This document shows, in pieces, positions 30,496 through 42,425 of a stretch of 64,000 nt of DNA (position 1 is its first letter; each line of letters starts with the position of its first letter). Under the pieces are notes generated by a model that had not been told where the DNA came from, did no database searches, and saw nothing but the letters and a program-made list of their open reading frames with translations. The translations under genes and the position numbers were made by a program. The DNA comes from Miscanthus floridulus (taxonomy: Eukaryota > Streptophyta > Magnoliopsida > Poales > Poaceae): assembly GCF_019320115.1 (NCBI RefSeq), contig NC_089586.1, positions 2,143,388 to 2,207,387 on the forward strand, read 5' to 3'.

Positions 30496-31010
30496 CGCGA
30501 GTGACGGAGCGCCGGGCGAGCCGTGGAGGTGGGCGGAGGTGGATCTCGGTTCTGGAGGGAAGGGCTGGAGCTGGGGCGAGCGCGAAGGCGAAATGCGTCG
30601 TAAAGACTGACGGATTGACAGGACCGGACACGCCTGGAGCGGGTGCACGGATCCAGAGTTTTATCAAAGAGCAAAGTGCATAGCCGGTCCTTATACTTGT
30701 TGGGACGTGTCACTCCGGCCCATAAACTCTCAAAATGACTAATTTAGACCATAATCTCTGTTTCTGTGTCGCTTAAGTCCATAATGGTGCTAACCGAGTG
30801 TTAGTCCGTGGTTATATTTGCAGATCACCCCTCAGATTGGCATAGAAAGAAAATCTCCTCATTCGCTCTTGTTCTTGGACACCGGCGCCACATCTTCGTC
30901 GTCGCCGCCGCAACCGCCGCATCTTGGCGAGCGCGAGGCCAAGGGCTGCTGCGTTTGGTTCAGATTTACTGCTGTGTTTGGTTCAGAGCTCAATTGTACT
31001 TGTGTTGTTA

Positions 31011-31252
31011 GCCCTTGTTTAGTTCGCGAAAAGTTTTTTTAAAAAATGCTATAGTACCTATCACATCAAATCTTGCGATACGTGTATGAAGTATTAAATG
31101 TAGACGAAAAAAAACTAATTGCACAGTTTGGTTGGAAATTACGAGACGAACGTTTTGAGCCTAATTAGTCCATGATTGAACACTAATTACCAAATAAAAA
31201 CGAAAGTACTACAGTAGCTAAATTTCCAACTTTTTACCAACTAAACACGGGC
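31011..31252. mobile_element. MITE nested in the MULE
   Basis: The ends gcccttgtttagtt and aactaaacacgggc are inverted repeats of the widespread grass type ending in ttgtttagttc. The length is about 242 bp and the interior is AT-rich (ggaaattacgagacgaacg, cctaattagtccatgattg). It lies downstream of the transposase remnant. The target duplication is not clear. Confidence 0.7.
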
Positions 31253-31439
31253 TGTTGAAGCCAAGAAAGGAGCAATTGCTGCTACGTTTCTTAGGAATTG
31301 GTTCAGAGATCATATATGTGAATCCTGTTTTGGGATTGTTTTTTGCTTTTAGTAGGATGTAAGAATGGTACATGTACGGTTTGATGAATAAAATTTGGTT
31401 AAAATGTGAGTGCCAATTGCCTGTGCAAAAAAATCACCT

Positions 31440-32990
31440 CTCGCAGTAAGAAGCTGACCTCCAAACTTGGTTTTAACATGGCATCCATCAAGGCAAATTA
31501 AAGGGCCTACAGCCAACAAGAAACCCCTCTTGCAAGTATCTAGTGACATATACCAACTACTCTCTCCGTCCATTTATCTTCTCCATCTAAGCAATTTTTT
31601 TTCTCCAAAAGTCTCCTTCGTATTAGTCTGGGACCACGGGTTTGGCTTCTCGTACGTGCTGCGCATTTGGTGCTCATTGGCTACTCCTTGTCTGTATTTA
31701 TTGCTCATTGGCTGCTCCTTGCCTTCAATGTAAATCGACGTTGTTTACTGCTCTTTAGTCATTATGCCGAAGGCTAATACGATGGAGACTTATGGACAGA
31801 AGGGGTACTAAACAGGTTGCCCTGAAGATTAAGGTAGAAAGAGCTTCCAGGGTTACTCCTCCTCAATTCATTTCCATAATCCCACAATGAATTAAACTGC
31901 AACACCTCATCCCCATGATAGCCTTCATGATCAATCTTCTAGCTCTAGCAAGTTTGCTCCTTGATGGTGTAAGGTTCCAGTCCTTTTGCACTGTCCTTCC
32001 AAAAACAGTAATGCTCATCTTGTCATTCGCTCTAAAGGAACCAATGCACTTTGCAGCCAACCAATTTGCAGTGCATATCTTTAGAACCCATTCCTTTTGG
32101 CAATTGTGTGCTCCATAATAAGTCTTAACCACAAATGAATTGCTCCTGGTGTCCAAAGAAGTAAATAGGTTCCATGGGCAGCCATCAGCACAATGAGCCT
32201 TTACCCTTGTCTTGTCATTTCTTGGCATCTTAATTTCAACCTTATTCCTGTAACACTAAGCCAACATGAAAGATTGGGTTTCCAAACCTTCATCAGCAGT
32301 GTCCTCTTCATCACTTCCCTGTACAGTCTAGATATAGCCAGTGTCTTCAATTTGCTTCCTTTGGCTTTTTTGTTGTCTTTAACCACATTCATATGAGAAG
32401 ATACAAGGTCCTCAAACAGATCTGCATCTCCATCTTCTATCTCATTATCACTGTCCCATAGCACATCATCTTCACTCCCACTCCCTGTGTCATTGTGAAC
32501 AACTTGATCCACTCTAATATTCTCCAAATTTGTGTAGAAAAAAGGCAACTTTTGTATAGGATTCTTCTCTGCATACTGCGCTTTGCATGGGCTGATGACC
32601 TTTGGCAATTCAGGCATCGGATTTGCAACAAAATCATCCCAATTAACTTCATCGTACAAGTCCTCATGATCAAAATACACTACCAGATTTTCACATCCTC
32701 TGCACATGTTGCCATTACATTGGTGCCAGCATTTGAAAGTATGAGACGAAGACCATCTGGTACTGTCTTCCCTGGTAGCAGCCAATGTATCTCCAAGTTT
32801 AGATTGTTCTGGTAGCCTAATTGCTCTGCAAAGTCCGGAAACCACAAAGGAGACCATGTATCTGCCTCTATATTATCAAACCAAGACACCCTTTCATCCA
32901 CATATGATCTGAGATTCCCAGAACCAACAAAAAACCCACAATGATGAATCTCTACTGTGAATACATCTCTACAATCACCTACAGAATAGA
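31440..32990 (-). pseudogene. MuDR-type MULE transposase remnant
   Basis: On the minus strand: VDERVSWFDNIEADTWSPLWF and EQLGY (N-terminal MULE domain, about 32900-32800), then VVYFDHEDLYDEVNW, an acidic linker, [17 protein letters not shown] and [11 protein letters not shown] (MuDR DNA-binding zinc region, about 32220-32100). [12 protein letters not shown] follows near 31850, and finally CKRGFLLAVGPLICLDGCH with TKFGGQLLTA (start of the DDE core with its first Asp, about 31530-31440). Frames shift several times, about 230 unrelated bases split the last two parts, and the rest of the catalytic core is missing. It is not functional. Confidence 0.75.
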
Positions 32991-33566
32991 CAAAAAATCA
33001 ACAAAATCAGGTACATTGCAGTGAAGACGAAAAATGCCAAAACCCTAAAATATTGCTCCAATTCGACGACCGGACATGGCAAAGTCTTGCCTTTCTACCT
33101 CGTGCATCCTCTTAGCCTACCAAATCCGATGAATCGATAAGAGAAAGCACCGATCAAACTCACCGTACACAGGAGGAGGTGCCCCTTTTGGCCACAGCGT
33201 CGCGACCATCCTTGTAGCCGCAGCGTCGCCTCTCCAGTGCTCAGTCGCCCGTCTCTCCTGCTCCGGTAGTGCGGAGGCCCTCACTGCTCTCGCTGCCCTC
33301 GCCGTTGTCCCTTCAGTCGCTCGCCTCGTAGCCCTCGACGCCCTCACCGCGAGCCGTGACGATGAACCCAAATGGTCACGAGGGCATGCGAATTACAGAT
33401 CTAAGGGGCCTAATTGCAATAAGACGCCACGCCATCCTTGCTTATGGACTTAAACAGCACAGAAACAGAGATTACGCACCTAATTAGTCGTTTTGAGAGT
33501 TTATGGACCAGGATGACACACCCCAACAAGTATAAGGACTGGGTATGCACTTTGCTCTTTATCAAA

Positions 33567-34033
33567 CTATACACTTTCAGCCTTCAGGGTTTTGGTTAAC
33601 CGATTATTACTACTGGAGTATACTAACTAACCAGAGTCGTGATTAACTTTCTACAAAGAAAGATTAGTTAATTAACTTTATTGTATGAATCTCTTTTTCG
33701 AAGGAGATCTTGTGTTTTGTTATCTTGTAAAACGAGCCAGGTTGGCAGTGGCAGGTTTCTGTATATGTTGTAAGAGTTAATTTGGATAATCAAAGTTCAT
33801 TTAGTTGCAACCATATCAGTTGAAACAATGTTTTGAATTTGCCGGAGCAGTCCACATAAAAAATATTTTAATGTAAGATATAGGCCTATTTTCATGTTGC
33901 AGTACTAAGAAACTACGATATAAGAAAGTATAGTTTATAAGATAAATATTGTGCAAAACCATAGTTTAGAAAAAAAATCTCAAATGGGGTTTCTTAAGCT
34001 CCAAAAATCTTGTTTTAATAATACAATGGTTTT
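33567..34033. other. AT-rich intergenic DNA, nothing recognised
   Basis: No gene, terminal repeat or RNA is recognised. Confidence 0.4.
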
Positions 34034-34051
34034 AAAACTAGAAGGTTGTCG

Positions 34052-34858
34052 GAGAGATGTTTATCTTCAGGTAGGTCAATTCTGTTTTTCTCGACTTGTG
34101 TTTCCCCTTGCTACAGTAGACAAGACAAATCGAGAGCGAGTTGCTTTCAGTGTCGATCTCGGCAACTTCCCCTTGCCTCGTATGTCCTCTTTGATGCTGG
34201 AGGGGTGGGAGGACCTCGATTTCAATGGCCAGTATACATACCCTATGCTACTAGGTATGTATTAGGTAGGTTAGGGTTCAGTTTACGCATGGCGGTAACG
34301 CTACATGGGTGCTTTTGCTACATTCGCTTCAACGCGACACTCGCGTGGAGGACTTCAGCATAGTTAGTTGTGGGGTGTCCTTCGGCATGCAGTGCTCCGT
34401 CTCCATCAAGTAAGGCTTTCCTTCAATCATTTTTGCGAAGGGGTGGGCACTTTCGGCATCCCTTTTGGTGGATTCCTTGTTCGTGTTGTTGACGGTATTG
34501 ACAACGACGAAATAATCTTATGGCCGTCGGTCTCATGGTCGGCGGCGGCGGATCCCTCTTCCTCTCCTTTTCTTCACATGTTGGCGGCCGATGCTAGTTT
34601 AGCATCATCGATGCATTCTGGTGGAGTTTCTAGGTGCTCGCTCTTGCGACAAATCCATGGTTTGTCACCCATTGTGAGCCTAGAAGGTGGATCTTGGTTG
34701 ACGTTTCTGGTGGACGAAGTTCAAGCGACGACAACGAGAACATTCTGGTGTTTTGGATGTTGCGTGTAATTTCTAATTTTGCAAGGGTGTTATATATAAG
34801 ACTAGGGATGTACCGTGCTACTGTTTCTTGATGTAATTTTCTCCTCTTTCGCAGAGAA
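34052..34858 (+). mobile_element. Retroposed insert of about 807 bp with 18-bp target duplication
   Basis: The 18-base sequence aaaactagaaggttgtcg occurs at 34034-34051 and again at 34859-34876. The sequence between ends in gcagagaa running into the A tract that starts the right repeat. Long target duplication and an A-rich 3' end indicate LINE-type retrotransposition on the plus strand. The longest frame (34368-34769) has no recognised domain. It could be the 3' untranslated tail of a LINE or a retroposed transcript. Confidence 0.6.
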
Positions 34859-35123
34859 AAAACTAGAAGGTTGTCGTTGTTGCAGCATTGAACATTCTAG
34901 CTTGCTTTCTTTGTTGTTATAGTTGTTATGGTCTTTGTTGTCGTTAGCGAGATTGCTGTTGCTTATTGTATTGTCTAGTCTAGATTTTTCTTTTTTAATA
35001 CAAAATCGGCAGAAAAACTACAAGGTTGACTTCATTCAATTTCAAACACATAGCAACTTCCCAAAACCATTTTTAAAAGGGTCTGTCGGGCTCGTGCGGG
35101 AGCTGTGTTTTTTTTTTAGACAC

Positions 35124-35252
35124 GGGCTTGTTCGCTTCTCTTATAATTCGTCTTTTTCAACTTATTTTTTTAGTCGGAACAGTATTTTTCTCTCACAACA
35201 AATCAGCTGAAACAATGTTTCGATTTTTTTTTTCAGCGAAGCAAACAGAGCC
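35124..35252. mobile_element. MITE of the gccctgttcgctt family
   Basis: The ends gggcttgttcgcttc and gcgaagcaaacagagcc are inverted. The interior has the same gtcggaacagtatttttctc and cacaacaaatcagc text as the intronic copy at 8071-8194. T and A runs flank the arms. Confidence 0.65.
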
Positions 35253-36212
35253 ATGGCCTCCCATCCCTATTAATGTGTAGCCTGTGTAACCGTACGTCCG
35301 TGCATGCCCCTAATATCTAGGGTCCCCAAAAGCAAACACATGCAGCCCAGCACCTTCCATCGTTTGCTAGACTATTTTTTTTGTTAAAGTATGAAATGTA
35401 TGGAATAATGAATTTGTAGAACTTCTGTTTTGCATTGATCTAAGGGCCGAATGTACTATATACAAGGTGAAATGGTACAGTGAAAGGGTGTCTTATCACG
35501 AAAACACAAGGCAACTATTCGAACTTTCCGTGCCAAAGGACATGCCAGCTATGTTAACTATCGAAAATATTGATGAGAAGCACCTGTTTCACAACACATT
35601 TCGGGTCCGTTCGGCTGCTGTGAGAAAAATACTAGCCGATAAGGAACGCACAAGCACGCACAGTCGGTCAGTCACAGATCTCGTGAACGGCTGAACCCGA
35701 AGCATTGCATCTGTTCGTCTTCGCCGGAGCAGAACGGCGGGTACGCAGCACGCATACGGGACCTCGCCCACTCGAGTCCCCTTCAGTGTTTTGGGAGAGC
35801 CTATTTCATACTATTCAGTTTCTATGTCACGTCTTTAAAATTGAGACAAAATCTTTCACTATAACTGATTTTAGCCATTGTGAACAACATTTTGCTAGTA
35901 TTCTAAAACACAGTTAGGGTTGTTTGAAATGATGACGTGGTACATCACAAGTCTACTCTTCAAATTTAACGGAATAACAAAGGGAATTGTAGGCGCCCGG
36001 ACGTCCAGTGGGATAGGATTCCATCGGACGGTAACCTAGGCACACTCCCACCAAATGGCATAGCAGAAGGGCCCATCAGAAAACGCCATCGCGTGACCCC
36101 GGCTTCGGTCGCCGGACTGCCTGCCCGCGCCTGCCGTTGCGCCGTTCGCTGCTGCACGCGCGTGTCCGTCCCCCATCCGCCTCGTCCCGCCCCACACACG
36201 TACCCCGCCCAC
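35253..36212. other. Intergenic DNA, no supported gene
   Basis: A 75-codon frame at 35467-35694 starts MKWYSERVSYHENTRQLF but has no family I recognise, and its tail overlaps MITE-like text (gtccgttcggctgctgtgag). The last 150 bases are GC-rich flanking DNA of the Gypsy LTR. Confidence 0.3.
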
Positions 36213-39200
36213 TGTGGCAGAACCACCTAATCTAATACCTCCCAGGAGAGAACATCAAATTACGCAGTTCCGTCGGGCACACCCCAAGGGAGAACAAAAA
36301 AAATCCACATTTTTTCATCAGGATCACAAATGAGAGAATAAAGTTTACATTATTATTAACCATTTCTTACATCACTTTTAATACAACATCATAGTATAAT
36401 ATTTATTATTTATAATAGAGGAATATGATCATGTTATCAGAGTTATGAACAATTTAATTTAATAGCGGAATATAAATATGTGATCAGAATTACAGCGGAA
36501 ATAAATATCTATTCATGACATGATGAAGCATCGATATATAAACTATGACAACAGATTATAAAACTTTCATTTATAAAAATATTCAGTGAGAGTTATAAAT
36601 AAAGACTATGATCGCAGCGTAAAGGAATCCTCTATGAGCCCACCAGGAGGAATCCACACAAGGGTCAGCTCTAGCATCCACCTGCCACCTGCAACAGGAG
36701 AAAATAAAACCCTGAGTACTCAATTGTACTCAGCAAGACTTAAACGACAGGAGGAAAGAAAAGACTCTAAGGGTATGCAAGGCTATCTGACTTGTGGGTT
36801 TATTGCATCTGTAGGAAGCATTACTAAGCGTGCGTCCTTATATTCGATTTTTTATTAGCAGTCGCATTAGTTCATTAACTAACCATTCTATGTAAGCACA
36901 TGTGCTACTTTTAAGCAGATGGTAAGCAATCAGAATTATTTTACCATCTTTTATCTTCCAGTTCTTACTACGTTGCTAGACTATAGACAAGTCGTACCGG
37001 AACGCCGGCGATTCACGAATCAATGCTCCCAGTTGGGTACCTCAAAAATACATGCCCCGCTTATACCTCAGGCACAAGCAGGACCAACCCACTACCCTCC
37101 TGTCGTGGGGCCCAGGTCCTCGTCCAAACTGGGACTCCAAACTCCCGCCCCTAAGTCCCGGACTCAGTACGGTGCAAGGACCTCCACCCAAAAACTATCC
37201 TGACAGTCGGTCCAGAAAGAGCCGAAACCCATGACAAGAGAATAACAAGTCTTTCCTGCGCCCATACCTAAGTATGTGCTCGGAATAATAAGTCTATGAC
37301 CTACCTAAAACCTAATGGAACGGCCAGTCCTTAATCGACACAGACAAGAAAAACAGTGCAACCAAGCTATGTTCCGTTGGCCGAAGGACAAAACCTCTTA
37401 CATGCACCAATACATATACCATATCCCTGTCCGGTCTCCATTTTTCTTTTCCACCATTTATATTTTTCAAGTGATAATAATACAGTAATATATTTCCTAT
37501 CTCTCGCGAGTGACAGGCAATCACTCGACTTCTATCAGAGTCCTATAGCATAGCAATCTACACGATCCTATCATACTAGTAAGACTCATAGGATAAAGAT
37601 ATATATATATGTAAGTGGGTTTCATTCAACTTTTTAAAACTTAATGCACAAATATAATTTAAAGTGCAGAAAAGTAGGGGTTATGCACCGGGGCTTGCCT
37701 GGGTAAGATATATATACTGAAAAGTTAGTATCTGCATCCTCAGATCATCCACCATCAACTGAATAGAAAGCCCATTGCATCATCTCCTGGAGAGAATACC
37801 ATTACACCATCTTCAGATTCCCAATCATCCTTCAATTGATCTGTTGATCCATCATCGTACCTATATGATATGCGTTGATGTAGATGATGCAACAGATAAT
37901 TAACAAGGCAACAACAACTCTTAAAACAGAGTACATACTACAAACTAACAAGCTAGCTTAAATGACTAGCATACTAATCTACGTATCAACATCGTCGAGA
38001 AAGGTGTCATTTCCAAACAAGCGTTTTAGTTATACAATTCCAAGGTGTTTCTTTATTCTATTCTATCGATTTAATCTTTATTTGAAATAGGATATCATTA
38101 TCTATCTAGCAAACTAATTATTCTGGAGCTACAAAAATTACATTGAGCAGCTAATAATATTAGAAATTTACTGTAAAATTTTTAGAGTCAACACTGTCAC
38201 CGATTTATCATGGAAATTCCTACAAGTTCACATTTTAACAATATTAAACACTTTAAAATAATTAGAGAAACCCTAAAAACATATTGAACCTATGCAAATG
38301 AAATACCCTATCAGGTAGATTATGCTTTTAGAAATTTAACGAAACTGGTTTGGTATTTTTATGATTTTTCTATGATTTACTATGAATTTTATAAGATCCC
38401 TATTTTTGATAAAAGACAAAGACTAAGAAAAGGAAGAGGACCGCTTGGGCCAACACTAGCCCAGCTCGGCCCACGCGCGCGGCGGCAATAGGCACGGGCG
38501 GCACAAGGCCAGCCCAAACGGGCGCATGGGCGGTGGTCTAGGCCATGGCCCACGGCGCGGCTAGCGTGGCCCAGCAAGTCGGCTCACACGTGGCGCAGGC
38601 ATGGCCCATGAGGCGCGTAGGAACAGGGCGTGAGTGGCCCAACGCGGGGACAGGGTGCGCGCGCGGCGCGAGCGGCCCAGGCGCGGCGATGATACTTTTG
38701 CGAGAAGGCCCCTGGGTTATCTCGAAACTAACCCACAGTACAACATACTATTCATGATAGTCATTGATTTTTGCATTGAGAACCCTAAAGAACTTTATTC
38801 CTTACCCCACGGTCCCTCTCGTCCTCCTCGCAAGCAGAGCATGGGCATAGGACGGCGACTCCGGTCGATTTCCACTAGAGGAACGGTGACCAGGCAGCAC
38901 AGGGCAGCATCGGACCCAGCCCTGCACGCGGACGTCGGCGGCACAACCAAAGGTGGCCCACGGCACCCTGGCCACACATGCATGCGATCAGCCATGGGAC
39001 GATGGCGGGGCATGACAGGAGGTGGAGCAGCGGAACCACAGGGGCGCGCCGACGACGACCTGACGACCGGGGAGGCGCGAGGCCACGACCGGGCTCGCCT
39101 GGCCACGGCGCGGACCAAGGCAGAGCTTGGCACGGCAGCCACATGTGAGGGACGCGGCGGGGAAGGCGGCGTGCTAGAATCTGGCCAGAACAGATGGCCA

Positions 39201-40510
39201 CTCATGGCAGGGCGCTCATGGTTGGTCGCCCGGAGCCGTGAGCCACGGGTGTGGCCACACGGGAAACGTGGCGCAGTGACGGCGGTGCAAAGGATGCTCG
39301 AGGCGAGGTGGAGCTACGCGCGATGAAGCCGTATCGGCGGGGACGCTGATGGGGCAGCGCTACTGGCTGTAGCTCCAGCGTGGAGCCGTGGAGTGCGCAC
39401 GCGCTCGTGAGGGGCCGGGCGATGGCGCAACAGGCGTGATTGGAGGCGGCGTGGTGCAGCGGGCACGGGCGCACGACGTGGGGAGGGAAAAGGAGGGGCG
39501 GCATCGTGGACCAGTGCGGTAGTGGGGCTCGTGACGGACGGGTAGGAGGCGAAGTAGGCAAGCAGTGAGAGTGAGCAGCTACCGGCGGTCGCGTTTTATG
39601 CGAGCAGTAAGAATGGCGCCCTGCCCAACAGTTCGGAGGGAGCGCGCGTACGAGCAACACAGCGCCGGCATCGGAGCGCACATGGTCGGGCGTAGGACAG
39701 CAGTGGCATGGACGGGATGACTCAACCTGGCAGGGCGCGAAGGCAGACAATGGCGCTGCGACTAGGACAATAGCGCGATGAGACAATGGAGGCAGACCAT
39801 GGTTGAGCGACAGTGGTGGCACACATGCTGGCGCTGCGTAACTCGTGGCCAGGGAGATCATGCGCACGTAGTGCCATTAAGGCGGCGATAGCGCTGTGCG
39901 GGGAGGGGCTTCCCCATGTGCACGCAGCAAGGGCATCGGGAGGCCGACAGCGTTGCAGCAGTGCAGGGGCCTGGACACGACGTGAGACGACAGGAGCACA
40001 ACGCAGAGCGAGGCAGTGGCGGCGGCCGAGCTAGCTGGAACTTTTAAAAGCGAACCGAAAACAACTTACTAATACGACGAAGGCTCAAGTACACACTTTG
40101 ATGCAACAAATCATACCAAAACACAAAACTAAGATTTAGAAAATTTTGTTAGAATTCAAACGCCAAAAATAGCATTTTTATCGACTAAACTTACACTTCA
40201 AACTTTTATCTAAGTATGAATTATAAGCTATATTTTATTTGGTTTATAAAAATTGTTTTTTCACACTTAATCCCATAGAACAAACCATTCGCTACTTATT
40301 TGCTAGAATTGTTGTCCGACATTCCTAAATATTTTTATGCACTGAGTAATTTGACCTGGGCGTTTATTTGAGTCCACAAAACTGAGTCACACGGATTCAC
40401 CTATCGCTTCAAGTGTGTTTTAAATCAAAAATTTGAGAAACTCGTTTCAGAAATTTTTCTTAGGTCTAAATCTTGGTGCTAAATAAGATCATAATATCAG
40501 GGGTGTTACA
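36213..40510 (-). repeat. Long LTR of a Gypsy/Tekay-like element (copy A, minus)
   Basis: It is 4.3 kb and bounded on the minus strand by TGTAACACCCC (right end, 40510) and GGTTCTGCCACA (left end, 36213). A polypurine tract (AGGGGGGTTGAT on the minus strand) lies immediately outside the right end, so this is the 3' LTR. It aligns in inverted orientation with 57489-61898 throughout, for example tgcaccggggcttgcctggg near 37684 against its complement near 60385. The GC-rich middle (38400-40030) holds long spurious open frames. I see no left flanking repeat that would mark a solo LTR. Confidence 0.8.
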
Positions 40511-41024
40511 ATCAACCCCCCTAAAAAGAATCTCGTCCCAAGATTTGGAGCAAGAATTAAAAGAGGGAAGAAAAAACGTGATTACATTTCGTAGATCAGA
40601 AATTACATGAAAGATTACATGACTACGAATACTAAACCATACGGGGATTTAGGGATACATGGTTATGAGCAACCTAATCCACCTAAGACTTAATCTAGAA
40701 GGTGAGATAGACGAGGGCAATGGAGAAACAAAAAGATAATGATTATCCCAAAATATGGCTTATGACCAACAGATCTAGAAACAGGAGACTGAGAAGTCAA
40801 ACATCGTGAACCCTAAGATCGAACTAACCAAAGGGAACTTGAACTTCTTTGATGAAACAAGACCCTTCTTCTCAGGTTACATCATCACCTCTGACTGACG
40901 AACCTAGTTCCACGACTGACGACTGGATCTCATAGCTCTACTCTGAATGCGAGGGGAATAGGGATGAAGAAGAAGAGCAAGGACCAATGATATCTTATAG
41001 TGGCGAACGGAGGTCAGGCACAAC
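40511..41024 (-). mobile_element. 3' internal segment of the Gypsy/Tekay-like element (minus)
   Basis: This is inverted homology to about 57000-57488 of the plus copy, including cctaagatcgaac-type text and a shared GGACGAGATTCTTTTTAGGGG before the LTR. Translated on the minus strand that junction reads DEILFRGVDCN, the C-terminal wording of Tekay/Del chromovirus polyproteins. The homology stops at 41024, where a plus-strand LTR of the same family begins. Confidence 0.65.
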
Positions 41025-42425
41025 TATAACACCTCTGGTGTTACGAGCTTGCTTAGCATCGAGATTTAGACATAAGAGGATTTACTGAAATGATTTTCTC
41101 AGATTTTAAAATTTGACTTAGGTTTAAAAATGTCTGATAGCAAATAAAAGGGGTGAATGGCTTGTTTAGTTGATTAAGCATGAAAAACAATTTTTATAAA
41201 CAAAATTAGCTGAAAGTAATTTTTTTTGCTAAATAATAAAACCTTAGAGCTTTAGTTATGCTTGTAAATGCATAAAGTTGTTTTAGAAAATGAATTTGTG
41301 GAAATTAAAATAATATAAAATATAAACAAGAAAAATCGTATCATCAGTAAGATATGAACATCATGAATATGTGGGTATGCTTGTTCGAGTAACAATGTGA
41401 TGTTGTTAGTTTTAAAATAATAACGAAAGTGCCGCTGGCCACTCAGCTTACCTACCTCGCCGGTACGACGCGCGCATTAATGGATGATTTGTCGGGCTGG
41501 CTGCCTTCGCATCCCGCTAGGTTCGAGTCGTCCTGTCTATGCACTAGTTTGAGAGATGGTGGTGCCTCGTCATTTTCTCGCATGTACTTGGCCTCGACTT
41601 AACTAGCAGAGCACTCTCGCCTTGGCCATGCCTATCTCCAGTCAGGCCGCTGTCACTTTTCATGTTGCCCACAGCGCCTGGCCCGCTTGTGCCCCTGCAT
41701 GCACTGCATGTGTCGATGCTCACACGCGCTCTGCACCCCGGCACATCGTTTTGCCTGTGTCACTGTCCTTCACTCCCTCGCTTGTGTCGTGTCTGAATTT
41801 TTAATGGGAGCACATGGCCCTGTCGTGCCCACACCCCGCTAAGCGCCACCGTTCGACTGCCAGCTTCATCGCATCATCTCTGCCGCACCATGAATGCCTC
41901 TATCTGCCTCTCCGTGTCTCTGCTGCTCTTTTCCCTCTTCCAGTTGAGCTCTTCTTGAGCTCCCAAAGCATTGCTGCCCGCCCGTCCTCTCTTCCCTTTC
42001 CCCTCTCGCGAGCGCGCCCCTCGATCCCCACGCTGGACCACAGCTCTCAGCACTGTCCTCTCGTGCCCCGCCACTACATGGGCGCACTGCGTGAGCGCGC
42101 TGCTCATCCGTGTCGGTCCGCCTGCTGCCTGGAGCCAGCGACCCCCCCCCCCCCTCAGTGCACCATGGCCGCCCACGCATGCGGCCAAAGCTGCGATGTG
42201 TGCGCGTGGCCGTTGGGCGGTGCCCCGCCTCGGTCCGCGCCGCGGCTAGGCTCGAGTCTGGCCGTGGTCCGTGTACCTCCCCACGATAGCACCACCGCCG
42301 ACGAGCCATCCATTAGCCGGCGGAGTACTTCCCCTGCTCGGTGCTCTATTTCAAGGTAGAAAAGGGACCCTAACGCAAATAGGATTCTTTACTGTGTTCA
42401 TTGTGCAAAAAGGTTAGACTCATAG
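41025..42425 (+). repeat. 5' part of a Gypsy/Tekay-like LTR (copy C, plus), interrupted
   Basis: Begins tataacacctctggtgttac, matching the LTR start at 57489 (tgtaacacctctggtgctac) with the second base changed, and follows it through aggattctttac near 42380. It breaks off at 42425 where the Sirevirus-like LTR starts. The second half is GC-rich and holds the frame 41814-42359, which I do not accept as a gene. A run of about 10 C lies at 42147. Confidence 0.7.

Larger units (their letters stand above)
30669..33557 (-). mobile_element. Mutator-like element (MULE) 173 bp upstream of PIGN
   Basis: It is flanked by a perfect 9-bp target duplication tttatcaaa (30660-30668 and 33558-33566), the size typical of MULEs. 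Terminal inverted repeats of about 115 bp (30669-30783 and 33440-33557) both begin gagcaaagtgcata and continue with matching blocks (ccttatacttgttggg, ccataaactctcaaaa, aatctctgtttctgtg). The interior has a degenerate minus-strand MuDR-type transposase and a MITE. Because it ends 173 bp before the PIGN ATG, it sits in the PIGN promoter or 5' leader. Confidence 0.9.

Noticed and set aside
33117..33371. Arg/Ala-rich minus-strand frame near the right end of the MULE
   Set aside because: GC-rich, no domain, and it is inside the MULE upstream of the transposase remnant. At most it is untranslated leader.
38634..39326. Arg/Gly-rich 230-codon frame, and the opposite-strand frame at 39202-39867
   Set aside because: Both are inside LTR copy A. 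The parallel fragment at 61899-62888 does not preserve either frame.
41814..42359. 181-codon frame with Cys/Ser/Pro-rich product
   Set aside because: It lies in the GC-rich part of a Gypsy-like LTR, is not kept in the other LTR copies, and has overlapping frames on both strands.
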